Shown here piece by piece: positions 10,666 through 23,620 of a stretch of 64,000 nucleotides of DNA. A program made the translations under genes and the position numbers. The stretch spans positions 26,192,039 through 26,256,038 of the forward strand of contig NC_080067.1 in assembly GCF_949987535.1 (NCBI RefSeq), given 5' to 3'. The notes beneath the pieces are model-generated. The model saw nothing but the letters and a program-made list of their open reading frames with translations, did no database searches and was not told the origin of the DNA. Position 1 is the stretch's first letter; each line of letters opens with the position of its first letter. The stretch comes from Balaenoptera acutorostrata (lineage: Eukaryota > Chordata > Mammalia > Artiodactyla > Balaenopteridae).

Positions 10666-12479
10666 CCTAAGTTGTTTTCCTTTGACAAAGCAAAAAATAT
10701 ATTGATGTTCCTCATGTGGTTATTCAAGAGAGCTAAAAATCTTTCAGGCCTTAAGGAAGTAAGGAAACAAGGAAGTGAAGAAGAAAGTGGGGAAGCTGCC
10801 ATGCTCACTGTGAAAGCCTGGAAATACTGTATCCACTCTTGCCTTCTCCACAAATTCCTCCAGGGCTCCTCTGGACCCAACTTTCCTGCCTTCTCCTTAT
10901 CAAGATCTCCTCTTACAAAGGCAAAATAAGCTCTTGCTCTGTGAGAGGCAAAGCTCTAACAATGAAGAATTTCTTTCTGCCCTATGGAAATATAGACAGA
11001 GACTTCTGCTGACTAGTTCTCTCACACTTGTGCTCTCTCCCATGATTGTCACTCTGAACAGGATGTGAGATGGGAGCTCAATCTATTTTTTGTTTTTGAT
11101 ATACAACTATCATAGAATCTATCTCACTCTATTGCAAGTATTGCTTTCCTATCTTTCTTCTCTAATAGTCTGTGAGCAGCTTGGAGGATGTGTCTGATTC
11201 ATCTCCTTGCCCTCAGAGTAAGGCTCAGTAAAGTAAATGGTCATCCAGTGTTTCCTAGATGACTGGGATGGATGGATAAATGGATGGGTGGGGCACTGAT
11301 GAAATATCAGGTCTCAGTAAGCAGGGGTCAGGGCTAGTTTTGGCATTGATTTCTGATGTATGGAAATATACATCCTGACAGCACTGACATGAGGCAAATG
11401 TATTTGCTGGGAAGGTTACACCTAGTAGTATTGTGTGGTCCAATAGGCAGCTAGCCTACATGCAAATAAATAGGTCAAACCCATGGGCATTTTAGACTTA
11501 CCTGTAACACCCTCAATGACTGGTTAGTCCAGTCCCTGAAGCATGTCTCAAAGAGTAAATACAGCTATTTCAGAAATGACCTTTAGTTATCTGTAGAGGG
11601 AATCCTTCCCAAACCACCCTCTGGATATTGTAGTCTCCCTGGGATCTCCCATAATAGTATGAGGACAAAAAGCCTTATAGGTTCTCAGGATACTTCATTG
11701 GCAGGTCAGCCTGGCAGTTCCTGAAGGCAATGAGATAGCTCAAACTTGGCTCTTAATAAATAGGGGAATAATTCTCTCATTTTTTTTAAATAAGTAACTA
11801 CTATTTCTCCACATTGCAACATCTATTGTAGATTCCTCCTAATTCAGACCTTTCTCATCTCCATAACAATGAAATCCCATGGTGAGCATTGGGAAAAGAG
11901 CTATTATCCAGAGATAGAAGAGACCATTATTAAGAAGAAACAAGGGTCTTAGCTTCTTTGGGGGGAGGCTCCCACTGTCCTGGGTGATGTCACCCAAGAG
12001 TCCTTCCCACCTGAAGTAGACACTCTTCCCCTTCCTGGCTCCAGAGTTGTTAATATCCTCCCAATCATCCAGCACTGGATGAACTCCATGATTCCATAAA
12101 TCCCAGCCCTCTAAATTCTAAATGTCTCAGTCTATTCCCACCATAAAAAGGAGATTGAAAACAGCTTTATTGTTTTTTAAAGGGTGCAGATTATCTCATG
12201 AACAGTGAAGTAACCAACACAAAAATACTTTCCACTGAAAAACACAAGGGGAGACAAATTCAGGTCAAGGCCAGTCTGAAATATCCTTAAGTGACTGTGC
12301 CCTTTAAACTAGTTTGCCCATTATAGCTCATCTCAGGTCTAGAAAAGTACTCCACACTGAGGTGTTAAATAAAATCCTGCATTTCTCTCAACTGTCCCCA
12401 GTTCAAGTTTCCTCCACATTCTGTCACTCAACTCTATTGTCTCTTCATTGTTTGTCTTCTCTAAATATGATTGAGAATC
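10666..12479. other. Unassigned sequence, no gene seen
   Basis: Short open frames on both strands look random and none resembles a known protein. The only pattern recognised is a short L2 tail near 11150-11245. The rest is presumably old intergenic or intronic DNA. Confidence 0.6.
11150..11245 (+). mobile_element. L2 3'-end fragment
   Basis: The stretch has the end-of-L2 pattern: 'gtgagcagcttggagga', a pyrimidine-rich middle and 'ggctcagtaaagtaaatg'. It is short and diverged, so the family call rests on layout. Confidence 0.5.
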
Positions 12480-12620
12480 AGTTCTAGGAGGTACTGGACT
12501 GTAAGATCTATTTAGGTAGGAATTGTAATGTTTTAGCACATTTTTTAATTGCAGCATTGGACACGATGCCTGGAATGTGGTAGTCACTCCATTAGCCTTT
12601 GCTGAATGAAAGGTTTCAGA
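12480..12620 (+). mobile_element. L2 3'-end fragment
   Basis: It resembles the L2 tail: an 'actgtaagatc' start, then 'gatgcctggaatgtggtagt', then 'tgctgaatgaa'. It lies just upstream of a MIR. Confidence 0.55.
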
Positions 12621-12635
12621 TCAATTCAAGTTGTA

Positions 12636-12885
12636 TAGTGTATTGGTTAGGTACACCGACTTGAGAGCCAAACTTCCTGTGTTCAAATCCAAGATCTGCC
12701 TTTTTTTTTTTTTTAACTGCACAGTCTTAAACAAGTTTGTGCCTCAGTTATCTCATTTGAAAAATAAGGATAATAATAGTACTACATTATTGGTACTGTA
12801 TATCATTGGATTATTATGAGTGAATATATTTGAAATGTTTATAACAGTGTCTAGAGCAAAGTACATACAAATAAAAGTCATTCAT
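12636..12885 (+). mobile_element. MIR SINE
   Basis: Nearly full-length MIR: the tRNA-like head ('ttcaaatcc' B-box region), the 'tgcctcagttatctcatttg' core and the 'agagcaaagtacatacaa' tail. A poly-T run at about 12701-12714 interrupts the head. Confidence 0.8.
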
Positions 12886-12929
12886 TTTATCATTGAAACC
12901 TGTGATGTAGCTTGTGGGATAGAAGTACA

Positions 12930-13110
12930 TAGGTTTCAAATTAAAAAACAAACATGTTTTAATCCCACCTCCAAACCTTACTGGCACTGCAAACCTAGTC
13001 AAGTTACTTTTCCCCTTTGATTCCCTGTTCTCTTTCCTGTAAAAATAAGAATAATCAGATCTAGCCATACAGCTGTTGGAAACATTACAAGAGATAATAC
13101 ATGTGCCATT
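12930..13110 (+). mobile_element. MIR-like SINE
   Basis: A diverged second MIR directly after the first: 'tttaatcccacctccaaacc' resembles the head and the aagttacttttccc block resembles the core. It is less certain than its neighbour. Confidence 0.55.
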
Positions 13111-13119
13111 CTTGGCAAT

Positions 13120-14290
13120 GATGTTATGCCACTCTCTCCTGGTCCTCCTTCCCTCATCAGGGGTGCCCTTTCCCTTCTCCCTCATGGTCTCCCTACTCTG
13201 ACCATCTCTCCCCTGGGATTCCCCCGAGGCCCTTTGCTCTTACTCTATTCACCCTCTTTGTGTGGTCTCCTCTCTGCCATCCCTTTGATCACAATTCCTA
13301 AAAGCTGATGTTCCAAATTCCTTACCTCCTGCCCAGAGCTCTCCGTAACTTCCAGTCCCATATACCTACCTACTAAGCATCTTCACTAGTCTGTCCCACA
13401 GACACTCAGAGTCAAAAGCTGATCTCACTACCTCTCCTCCAAACCTGATCTTCCTTCTGTATTGAATGTTGCTATAAATGACACCACCCACCCAGTTACT
13501 CAGACGGAGACTTGAGTGTCTTTAATTCTCTCTCACCACTGACATTTCAAAACTCACCAAGCTCTATCAGTTCTCCTTCTATAATTCTTCCTTCTAGGAC
13601 TACCCCTTCTCTTTGAGTCCTGTCACTGCCAGAGCCTCCTGATCGGCCTCTCCTCTGTATTGCACCCCACCCCCTCCTCCCCAGTGCATCCATTTTCCAT
13701 AGTGAAACCTTAGTAAAATTTCTCTGGATTCTTAAAACAGAAATCCATGCATTTTTTCTCTCTGATTTAAAAGGCTTCAATGCACCCTATTGCCCTAAGA
13801 ATTGAGCCCACCTCCTTCAGAGGGTGCAAAGACCTTTGATAATCTGGCTGCAGATTCTCCTTCACCCATTGCCCTCCATTCCCTCTTCAGACTAATTCTC
13901 TGGTTTTGCACTCAGATTGCTTTAGCCTCCTGCCCTTCCTCCTGCCTCTAGCCTTTGCACATTGTTTACTCTGCCCCTCTTCCTTCACTTAGTTGATTCC
14001 ATATCCTCCAAGCCTTCAAGTATCAATGGAGGGTTACCTTCTTCCAGGAAGCTGCTCTGAAAGCTGCCCTTCTCCTGGTCTGTGTAAGATGCCCTCCTCC
14101 AAGTTCACGCCATGCCCTGTGGTTATCTCCAAGCTAGCATGCACATTGGTAGGCTACCTATTTACATCTTCCTCCCCATTGGGTTATGAGCTCTCTGAGA
14201 ACAGGAACACTGCATAAATTATCCTGTGTTTATTTATACTACATGGTATATAGTAGTCCTTCAGTAAAGATAAGTGAATAAAAAAGAATT
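13120..14290 (+). mobile_element. L2 LINE, 3' part
   Basis: A long pyrimidine-rich stretch follows the L2 consensus in sense order: a block with 'tgagtgtctttaattctctc', then 'gatctcactacctctcc'-like and 'ctgatcggcctctcctctg' blocks, then 'agctctctgagaacaggaac' and an AT-rich tail. These are remnants of the L2 reverse-transcriptase end and 3'UTR. Open frames such as 13126-13308 are chance. Confidence 0.8.
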
Positions 14291-14584
14291 GATGGATATT
14301 AGTTGACATTTCCCTCTACTTTATAGAGCTCATATAACAAGAGTTGGATATGAAGGGGCAAAAAGTCTCCCTGTCATAAATAGTCTGATACTCTTCTTCA
14401 CCCTGTTAGTAGTTGTAATGTTCATCCCAGACACACAGAATCCAAAGATTTCTTGCCCCCATTGAAACATCCTGCAACCAGGTGGCTAGTAGAAAGTCTG
14501 TTCAGTTTGAAATATCTTTTCTTACCTTCCCTCCCTTCCATAACCCCTCTTTCAGAGGGTAATATTTGGTGCTCTAAAATAGGG

Positions 14585-14815
14585 ATGACCAACTATAGCC
14601 TGAGAGCCAAATTCAGCTCACCACCTGTTTTTGTAAATAAAGTTTTATTGGAACTCAGCCACCCTTGTTTGTTTATGTGCTGTTTATGACTGCTTTCATG
14701 CCAGAGTTGAGTAGCCATGACAGAGAACATGTGGCCTGCAAAGCCTAGAATATTTACTCCCTGGTCTTTTACAAAAAAAAAAAAAAAAGTTTGCCAATGC
14801 CTGCTATAGAGCTTT
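14585..14815 (+). mobile_element. DNA-transposon MITE (hAT-like)
   Basis: It carries the familiar core 'aaataaagttttattggaac' followed by 'gagttgagtagccatgacag' and 'gcaaagcctagaatatttac', ending in 'gtttgccaatgcctg'. I recognise the repeat as a mammalian MER-type MITE but am not certain of the family name. An A16 run is embedded near the end. Confidence 0.7.
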
Positions 14816-15064
14816 GCTCAAGAGCATCTGGGCCCATTCAGCTCTGTGCTGAGATTTACATATGCAAGGCATAACCCAAGAAAGGGTCATGGTCTTAAAT
14901 CCAATGGCTGAGAGGTATCCCTAATACTTTCCCTGTGATAACGCTTTATGTTTTTCTAAGTACTTTCATATTCATTAAGAAAAAGATCTTCATATACAAG
15001 TATTACTGCTCCCAGGTGAGGCCCATGCAGCTGCTCTGCAGCCCACACTTTGAGTTGTGAGGAG

Positions 15065-15300
15065 GTGGAGCATAGGCTCTGGAATCTCACTGCCTGTGCC
15101 TACAGTTGGCGCACTGCTCAATGGTGTGAACTGGAGCAAATAAGGTACTTAAGCCTCTGGGCCTCAGTTTCCTCCTCTTTGAAATGTGCTCAATGAAAGT
15201 AACATCCAACAACCAAAGTTATAGTGAAGAGTAGATGGGACATGGAAAACTCTTATCGCAGTGTTTGGTTTATTTTAAATGCTTAATAAATGTCAGCTGT
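15065..15300 (+). mobile_element. MIR SINE
   Basis: The core 'ggcctcagtttcctcctctt' is unmistakable, preceded by 'ggctctggaatctcactgcc' and followed by the 'aatgcttaataaatg' tail. Confidence 0.85.
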
Positions 15301-15769
15301 TCTGATCTCATTCAGTTGCGTTCTAGTACCATAGCAAGAAATTCCAAGGAGGTCTCCTGGATTTTGGACTTCCCTCCCCAATAGAAATAGCTTAGCTCTC
15401 TAGGAACAGCCAGATTTCCTAAAATGTCCTTGTCTGCATAAAATCGTCTATGTATCTCAGTGCCCATGTGAGAAGATCAAAACTGGCATCCATCCATTTC
15501 ATCCATTCTGATGTCATTCAGCCTCTGTCCCCATCAATGGGCCTTTTCACTGCCCTGATCATTCTTGCTCTTTTGCTTTATCATACTATTCCCCTAAGGT
15601 CAAATTCTCTCATGCTGCCTCACAGCCTGTTTCTCAAAGACCAGCAGCTGTGCCACTTCCTACAGGAGCCCACCCAGGACTGTGGTCCCCAGCCACAGTG
15701 CTGTCCTCTTTTCCACAGCTCATACAGCCCTAGGACAAACAACTGCTCTGTAAATGAGACTTGTCTCCT
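15301..15769. other. Unassigned sequence
   Basis: A 113-codon plus-strand frame (15450-15791) crosses this stretch and ends in the next MIR. It resembles nothing known to me and is probably chance. Confidence 0.5.
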
Positions 15770-15930
15770 CAGGCTTTATTTAGCTGTGTGACTCACTCAA
15801 CCTCTCTAAGCCTCAATTTTGTCAACTACAAAATAGGAATATGTATCTTTCAAGGTTGTTGTGTGAGGATTAAATATAATTTAATAAATGTTTCTTGCAC
15901 ACAGTACGTTCAAAATACATTCATTTTTGT
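15770..15930 (+). mobile_element. MIR SINE
   Basis: 'tagctgtgtgactcactcaa', the 'cctctctaagcctcaatttt' core and 'tgtgaggattaaatataa' mark a MIR missing most of its tRNA head. Confidence 0.8.
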
Positions 15931-16745
15931 CCTCCATGCTTTTAGCCCATGGCTGTCTGCATACAGCTGGGCACATGGACTGATTAATGTAAATTGCCCC
16001 AGATAGCAGTTCTGCTCCCAGTGATTGGCTTCTGAGGGCCAGATGAGGGCCCTGACAGTCCCACACAAGTTCTTTCTACCCTCTCCCTTCCCTGCAGACT
16101 TTCCTCGTTAGCATGTAACATTCCCCCACCCTGCCCCCAAGAAGAAGGGTGGTGGTAGAGGAGAGCCTAAGTGCTGCTGGGAGCAAAAATGGATCAGTCT
16201 GTTTGAAGAGACATTTAAATGCATGCTCAGTGAACACAGTGGAAATGATAAATCAGGTCCTGAATGTGTCCAGTGCTGTGCAGGTCTGGGAACGCACCTG
16301 TTGGTCTGAGTGGCTTTAATTAATCTTCTAGTTTGCTGTGACTGGCAGAGGGCTGGTCTTACCCTTCCACTGTGCTCTGGTGAGGAGCCCTTGCTGTCTG
16401 TGAGGAGCTCTTGCTGTCTACCTGGTCTGTGCCCACAGGTTCCAGAGCTGTTTTGCCAGTGGAGCTGGGAGAGGTAGGGGCCCCATGGGGAAGACCCAGA
16501 CCATCCTTGGGGTTCCTAGGCCTCCTCCTAGTGTGTAGACTAATGTATTCCCAATCTATGAGTGAATGGGAGGTTTGTCTTCATCCAAGGTTTAAACTCT
16601 GCTTTGAGCTAAATTAAAGAAGATGAAGACACTTTATTTACTGGAAGAAAGGGAATGAAGGAGAACAAAATACTTGGGAAAAGCAAATTCTGAGAAAAGG
16701 ACTTTTTAGAGAAAAACCACAGATATGAAGGGGAGGTAGCAGTGA
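15931..16745. other. Unassigned sequence with a 20-bp tandem duplication
   Basis: No gene is seen. A 20-bp unit is repeated at 16381-16400 and 16401-16420 with one mismatch. Confidence 0.6.
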
Positions 16746-16750
16746 AGAGC

Positions 16751-16787
16751 AATATCTATCTATCATCTATCTATCTATCTATCTTCC
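16751..16787. repeat. (ATCT)n microsatellite
   Basis: About eight tetranucleotide units with one interruption (tatctatcatctatc). It is a potential length polymorphism. Confidence 0.9.
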
Positions 16788-16839
16788 ATATCTTTCCTTA
16801 TCTGCCTGTGCTTTCTTTTCTTTTACTTGTTAAACATAT

Positions 16840-17340
16840 GAAATATGTTTATAATAGTTGTTTTAATGTCCTTGACTACTAATTTTATCAGCTGTGCGAC
16901 TTCTGGGTCTGTTTGTATCAACTGGTTGTTCTCCTTACATTGCATATATTTTTCTGCTTCTTTGCATGCCAGGTAAATTTTTATTAGATACTGGACATTG
17001 TGAATTTTATGGTGTTGAGTTGTGGTACTTTTTTTATACCTTTAAATATTTTCAGACTTCGTTCTGGAATGCAGTTAAGTTTCTTGGAATCAGTTTTAGT
17101 TTTTCAAGCCTTGCTTTTCAGCCTCATTAAATGGGGCCAGATCAGCTGTTAGTCTAGGGATAATTTGTCCTCATTACTGATGCATTACTCCATGCCTCAT
17201 GCATTACGAGGTTTTTCCTCCCTGGATGGTGGGAACACAAACTATTCCTAGCACTGAGCTCCAAGGATTATTCTGTCTGCTTTTTGTCAGTAGTTTTTTC
17301 CCTCAGCCTTGGTAGTTTTCTCATACTTCTCTTCTCTCAG
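16840..17340 (-). mobile_element. Old L1 fragment, 5' region
   Basis: The plus strand carries the antisense of a well-known old-L1 segment upstream of ORF2: 'acttctgggtctgtttgtat', 'tgcatgccaggtaaattttt', 'tggacattgtgaatttta' and a later 'gaggtttttcctccctgga'. Subfamily is not resolved. Confidence 0.7.
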
Positions 17341-17449
17341 GGATCACTGTGCTGTGTTACCTGTTGTACAATATCTGAAAACCAGTGTTTTATACATTTT
17401 CCCAGTGTTCTGGTTTTTTAAGGCAGTAGTTTCTTATTATTCCATAGTA

Positions 17450-17590
17450 AAAAATACTATTTTTAGCCTTGTTTTATATGTGGTGAAACTGAGGCACAAA
17501 GAGGTTGAGTAATTTGCCCAAGCTTACATGGTTAACAACTGGAGTAGCCAGAGATGTGAGGTCATGTTCTTAAATTTGAGGCACTACTGT
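17450..17590 (-). mobile_element. MIR SINE, minus strand
   Basis: The antisense core 'gtgaaactgaggcacaaaga' followed by 'taatttgcccaagcttacat' is diagnostic. Confidence 0.8.
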
Positions 17591-19500
17591 CTCAAAATTA
17601 TTTCTGTAAATCAAGTCATAATTTGTATAAGTGATCATTTGGTATTTGCCTATTACAGAAGAAGGAAATCAATGTGTGTTTTCACATAAATCATCCAGCA
17701 TTTAAAGGAACAGCCCCATTCTGTTCATCCCTGTGCTCAGAACTAAGCATGGGTGCTTCTCCAAGCATCAACCCCAATGCTGTATTCTCATCCTGTCTCA
17801 GATCTGAGGACATTTCCCTTGACCCTTTGGGGCCACAGGATAGATTGCCAGAGCCTCCATTTGTGACAGATTCTTGTATTAAAGAAAAATATAACCTGAC
17901 TTTTCACCACTATCTGGAAAATTTCCGTTTTCAGAGCACAAACCATTTACCTGAACAGAGTAAAGAGATTATGGTTAACTCTCTATGCTGAATTATGCAT
18001 GGTTTTCAGCTAAGTTCTCTGTGTTCTATTTTAAGAACATTTTCTGCACAGAGTTGAAGAAAATCTATACTGTCCAGAAGCAACTAATTTTGATATATTT
18101 TACTTCCACTAGGAAAAAGAAATAATAAGTCTGAACCTTATCCATTTTTCTTGCATCATGTTTTATAATTGGTAATAAGAGATTTCTCTTCATTTTCAGA
18201 AGTGGAACTTTCCCTTCATGTTCCAAGATGTTAAAAGGAAAAAAAAAAAAAAGAAAATAGAAGCAAATTTGGTGCAAGTTTTAAAACATCTATTGTGGCA
18301 TACTCATTATGACATCTTTTTAGAATTAGGCTGACTAATCCTGCTTAATACATGAGAAGTGTTTGCTATTAAGCACTGTGCCTTCTCAGAACACCATGTC
18401 AAAACCATTTTAATTTGAGTTAGGGATGATTTAAAAATGTCAGCTTTAAAAGGACTATTTCAAGAATGCCTCAGAGCCTTGGGTTCAGCTACAAAGAAAT
18501 TTGTGATGCATTGAAATAATAGAATGACTAAGGCAAGAAAGGACTTGAATTCTAGAGTTTTTGTTCAGCATTCATGGTGTAAAGTACAATGGATGTGGAT
18601 CTGAAGGGGAAGTCAGATTACCCAGCTGAACTGAAGACGTTCATCTGGGGGCAGAAATCAAAGTGAAAAAACAAATCTACGCATTTCTCAAATGTACTCT
18701 GCCTCTCATCATCTATACCAGCAATCTTTGCCACATTGGGGTTTCAGGAAGGCCTTAATAATTGCAGTTTTTGCTGCCAGTCTCCCCAAATACTGGCTGT
18801 GAGTGTGGGGCAGGGTGGTTGGTGGCATGAAAAGCAAAATGAGGTAACTTCACAATTTTGATTCAGGCCAGACCTACAACTAAATTTTTCTTCAGGGTTG
18901 CAGAATAGACACACCCACATATGAATACATACACAATACATATGTGAGTTCTATTTATTGATGTTATGATGCCATCAAATGTGAGATGCACCATTATTTG
19001 TACCACTAAGAAAGGAAAAGCGTTGCCAGCTAAACTATGACACGTTTTCCTAATACTTAGGAAAAAAAAATGTTATTTTATACTTATTAAAAGACTTATT
19101 AAAACAAACAGTAGACTGTTATCCCTCCCATGCATACTTTAAAATAATATAGGTAAAGTTAAATGGTTGAGGAGCTTTCAAATTATCTTCACATTTAGAG
19201 GCTGAATTTTCTAATCACCTGTCATTCAGAGTTGTCCAATCCAAAGTTTTTGCCTACAATATTATCCTTCATGCCATTAGAGCATTGCTCATACAGCATT
19301 TTAAAAAAGTCCTTCATTATTGTATCCAGAACTTTCTCCAAGTGCTAAAAGTCATTCTCCAAATTTTGATGTGTACACACTGGCAATGAAAACTACAGCA
19401 TGACTACAGCCTGGCCAGAAATTGTGAGATGCCGTTGATTTACTCATTGTAAGATTCATTGATAAAATATGAAAATAAAAATGCATCTTAGAAGACATGA
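17591..19500. other. Unassigned sequence
   Basis: The longest frame is 105 codons on the plus strand (17674-17991); it has no recognisable domain. An A-rich run lies at 18239-18257. No recognisable repeat. Confidence 0.6.
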
Positions 19501-19505
19501 AATGA

Positions 19506-19507
19506 TA

Positions 19508-19538
<31 letters not shown>

Positions 19539-19590
19539 TTGTGTGTATACATATATGCATGTGTGTATATATACATATACACACATAGAT
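19506..19590. repeat. (TA)n / (TG)n microsatellite
   Basis: An alternating purine-pyrimidine tract: a TA core at about 19516-19540, then mixed TGTATA and ATACAC units. It also yields a meaningless minus-strand Tyr/Ile/His-rich frame. Confidence 0.9.
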
Positions 19591-19839
19591 ATATAAACAT
19601 TTATAAAAGAAACAAAAGATTTCCTATCTTGTAGGATCTCATGCCAGAGAATAGGTTACCTTTCTTCCTTTCCTGGGCACAGACATTCCATCTGTGCACT
19701 TACCTCTGGCCTTGACATTTCTACAAGCCTGGCCCCAGTCTCAGCCGTAGCTCTGCCTTAATTGTACCTGGATATCCTGCTCTTTTTATGGTAGTCCTTA
19801 CAGAGCAAGTTATCATAAACAAAGAAAATAAGCATGAGA

Positions 19840-20060
19840 GACTGCATGACATTGTGGGAAAAGAATGAGATTTAGAACAAAGAGACAAGATTTGAGCCCC
19901 ACTGAGCTATAATATTTACCAGCTATGAGACCTTGGCTAAGTTACATATCCTCCCTAAACCTCATTTCCTCATCTGAAAATGATGGTGCAATATTGCCAA
20001 CTTGACAGGTTTGTTGAGAGGGCAGATAACATTTATACAGATGTAAGATTATACACACAT
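19840..20060 (+). mobile_element. MIR SINE
   Basis: The order is 'gacaagatttgagccccact', 'accagctatgagaccttgg', then 'cctcatttcctcatctgaa' and a degraded tail. Confidence 0.8.
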
Positions 20061-21019
20061 GGATCTTACTTACACTGCCAGTGTGCTGACACATGTCCTG
20101 TCGGCCAAGAGGTGGGACCTTTACTCATGGTAGATGATCCTTAACTTTGGTCCTAGAAAAGCAGCAGAATAGAGAGCTAGAGAGCCAGCTTCAAGAGATT
20201 GAAGCAATAAAGACTGACCAGGGGATAAGGGGTGTTCTGAAGCTAGGATAAAAGAGGAAGCTAAAATTTTTTGTGGCACTACTAGGTTCCCTGCCTCTAC
20301 ACTCACCCTCTCTATCAGAGAACCCTCCTCTTCCCAGATGACATGCTGACCATCATCTAGGAGGTTAAGAGTGGGGGAAGTGGTATGCGTCCCCCATCAT
20401 CAGGTTGTAATGCACTGACATCCTAGGAGATGGGAACTTGTAATTGTTGACAATGTGACAGAACACGAAAAATGATAATGCATGAAATCAGCTGTAGGAA
20501 TTATGATTTGTAAATTATCATTCTATGTGTTCTGTTTCTCAATATTTTTAGCAAGGTAGTTTTTAAAAAAGGAATATTAAGAGTGCCATCTCATGGTGTA
20601 ACTTATATCCATTTTGTCAAATAGTGCCTGCCCATCCCTGTCACCTGTGCTCAGGATGTTAAATAGGTTTTATATCTCCCGTCATCTCCAAGCAATTGAC
20701 AGTGACCACTGGGAGTGCTCTGTTGTAAAATATTCTCAGGCCATGTCCATGTTCAGCAAGTAAGTGTTCTGTGAGGACTTAAATTTTAATATCTGCCATG
20801 GATGAGGGAGAGGAGAATGGAGTCAATGTTCCATGAATCCACTGACCCTGGCCTGTGGTTCAGGTCACTCGTTCAGATCTGTTTGTTAGAATAAACATTT
20901 AAGAGCTGACTGAGGAGGAAATTGATCTTGCACTTAATTCTCATCTTGATATTAATGTCCTGTAACTGTTCCCAGGCATCTTGCCCTGATCCTAGTGTCT
21001 CAGACTCTTCTGGCAGAAG
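20061..21019. other. Unassigned sequence
   Basis: No gene or repeat recognised. Open frames are short and random. Confidence 0.55.
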
Positions 21020-21130
21020 GGATTAGACTACACCTTCATTCATTCTTCTAACAAATTTTGATTGGGTGTTTACTGTGATCAGGAACTGTGCTAGCATCTG
21101 GGGATATATCAGTGAACAAGATAGATGGAG
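21020..21130 (-). mobile_element. L2 fragment, minus strand
   Basis: It matches the antisense L2 tail: 'cattcattcttctaacaaat', a 'gtgctagcatctggggatat' block and 'cagtgaacaagatagatgga'. Confidence 0.6.
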
Positions 21131-21180
21131 TCCTGCTGTCAGAAAGAAAGACAGGCCTTCAACAAGCACATATGCTATTT

Positions 21181-21335
21181 AATACAGCTCCCTTGGGAAT
21201 TCCTTGGCAGTCCAGTGGTTAAGACTCCACGATTCCACTGCAGGGGGGCTTGGGTTCGATCCCTGGTTGGGGAACTAAGATCCCGCATGCCACGCAGTGT
21301 GGCCAAAAAAAAACAAAAAACAAAAAATACAGCTC
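21181..21335 (+). mobile_element. CHR-type tRNA-derived SINE with target duplication
   Basis: A short form of the cetartiodactyl SINE: 'tccagtggttaagactcc', then 'gggttcgatccctggtt' (B-box), then an A-rich tail. The 10-bp target duplication aatacagctc lies at 21181-21190 and 21326-21335. Body about 21191-21325. Such SINEs are copied by L1 machinery. Confidence 0.9.
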
Positions 21336-23399
21336 TCCTTATGTGCTACAGAGGAGAGGACGTGTATAGTACCTTATGAATACATAAAAATGGGGGAACC
21401 TGGCCTATTCCAGGAATCAGTGAAAGTTTCTTTCAGAAAAATGTTGTCATTTTTAAATGCATCTTTAATATTTTCCAGGAAAACCTGTCTATGAGAAATA
21501 TGAGTAGAAATATTAAGAACGTTTGAAAAATAATATTGGTGAAGGTGGACATGGTCTACCATGGGCCAACTTCTGAGAGTATTTTTTACTCAAACTGACT
21601 TTACATTTTGGAGCCTGGCATGCCTTATTCCAAACATCCATTCTCTGTGCTCTGGCTTCCCAGAGACCAGGGAAGTTAACTTTTCCCTACATGAGATAAA
21701 GACACAGCCTCTACCACACTGTCTTCCCTCGTGGCTGGACACTACAGAGTTTTTATGGACCTTGAGGGGTTTTCACACTCAGCCATCACCTTCCTGAGGG
21801 GAAACTTATAAGCAGTGAGAGATCACCGGACTCTGAGCTTTATGAGAGAACATGACTCCCATTCCCCAGGCTGCCATGTCTGGCATTCACAGGGGCGATA
21901 GGGCCTGATGGAGTCCTCACTGCCCAACAGCCTGTGGAGGAAAAGTGCTCCTTCCCCAAGCGATTCTCTCCCAGAGGACCACTGCAACGCCACCACCCCT
22001 CCCGGATGAAGAGCCTGGGCTGACCCATGTCTCCCTCATTCTGGACTCAAATACAGGAGTACACATACACTGCCAGGGTTATCTGTACTTTTTATGTGCT
22101 TGTTTTTATCAATGCCCACTTCTTTCTCTTCTCCCTGACTCATTGTTAAGCTCTGATTCTTCTAGAACCCTTGCCAAGCCACTGCAGCCTACTGCACTTT
22201 TTTCTTTCCCTGATCCTCAGAAGCACATGTTTGCTAATTGCATCAGTTCCATTTTCCAAAACACACTCTAGGGGCAGAGGGCTTCTCAGGTCTCATAGTT
22301 CAGCCCATCCCCATCATGTTGGAGTGTAGCACAGAGCCAGAGACACGGGAGGCGTAGGTGACAAAGCCCACTGGGAGTGGACAGGAACAGCAGTGTGCTT
22401 TGGCCTTCATTTCCCAAGTCAGTGTGGAATTATTCACTATCCAAAGGCATTGATGATGAGACTCAATATTTTGATCCAGACTTCAGGAGGAAAGCCATTG
22501 ATGGGTAAATGATTGGCTAGTTCTGTGCTTCCCACAAGTGGGTCATGAAGGGGTGTTGATTTTCCGAGGCATTCTGGGTAATGATGCCCTCATCTATCTG
22601 TCATTAAAGGATGGGAGGAGGTTTTGGTGAACACAGGGTGGAGAAGATGGAGGACATGTGTACATATGTGTGAATGATTGCAAAGAAGTGCATGTTCTGT
22701 GGATACCTATTTGTTCCTCATGTCAGTACAGAGTGAAAGTGCCCCATTTGGGCTGTGTGTGGCTGAGACACACAGGTGATGATCTCCACTGTATAGTTGC
22801 AGGGCCTCCACGGGTTCCATGGTCTCAGCCTTTACAGGAAGTGCTAAGAACTTGGACTGTAGGCTCTGGGAGAGGGAAGGGAGTTTCCTTTTTTATTTGT
22901 GTTTATGTGTCATTAGGCTTATAGTTCTAGGTTGATGTAAATTGCAATTTGTCCTCTGTAACATTTGCTCCTACAGAATGTTCATTTTATGTTATATTTT
23001 TAAAAGTTCTAAATCTCAATAAATTTTGAAGTGTCAGGGTTTTAAAAGATGGTGGTATATCTTGCTGCAGAGCTGCTGAGACCTAAGCTGTGCTAACATC
23101 CAGGGTGACTCCCCGGGAAGCAGCGCTGGGAGGGTCCCCACGCTGACCTCACCGTGGACCCTCTTCCTCACAGTGTCTTGGGTTCTCAGAACACATTTTT
23201 GGAAGTGCTGATCTAGTTGTCCTACTATGCATGTCATTTGTCTCCTAATTTGACAACCACACGTTACAGGGCTGGCAAAGTGTTTTATACTTGGCTTTTA
23301 GTCCTCAAGGCTGAGAGCACGGTAGGAAATTAGGGTATGTCTGTTGAATGAATAAATAACTCAATAAAAGTACACCTGTGAGAAAGTCCAAATAGACAT
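21336..23399. other. Unassigned sequence
   Basis: About 2 kb without a recognisable exon or repeat. Plus-strand frames at 21945-22271 (108 codons) and 22658-22924 lack domains. Confidence 0.55.
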
Positions 23400-23620
23400 A
23401 AGTGCTGGGCTAAGACATATTCCACCAATTTAGTTCTAATCCAATGCAGTGAACATGTGTAGGTAATTGCTTCTGTGCCAGGCAGTGTGCTAGGCATGGT
23501 GAATATAAACATGAAGGAAACTCAGCTGCACCCCCGAGAAGCTCAAAGGCTTGAAGGAGAGACAGGCATTTTAATAAAGAAATCACCCAACTGTGGCTAA
23601 GTGGGACAGATGATGGATGT
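23400..23620 (-). mobile_element. L2 fragment, minus strand
   Basis: The antisense tail pattern is present: 'tgccaggcagtgtgctaggc' followed by 'gaatataaacatgaaggaaa' and an agaagctcaaagg block. Confidence 0.6.

Noticed and set aside
16751..16787. Possible CRISPR-like short repeats
   Set aside because: The repeats are contiguous tetranucleotides without spacers, and the DNA is mammalian.
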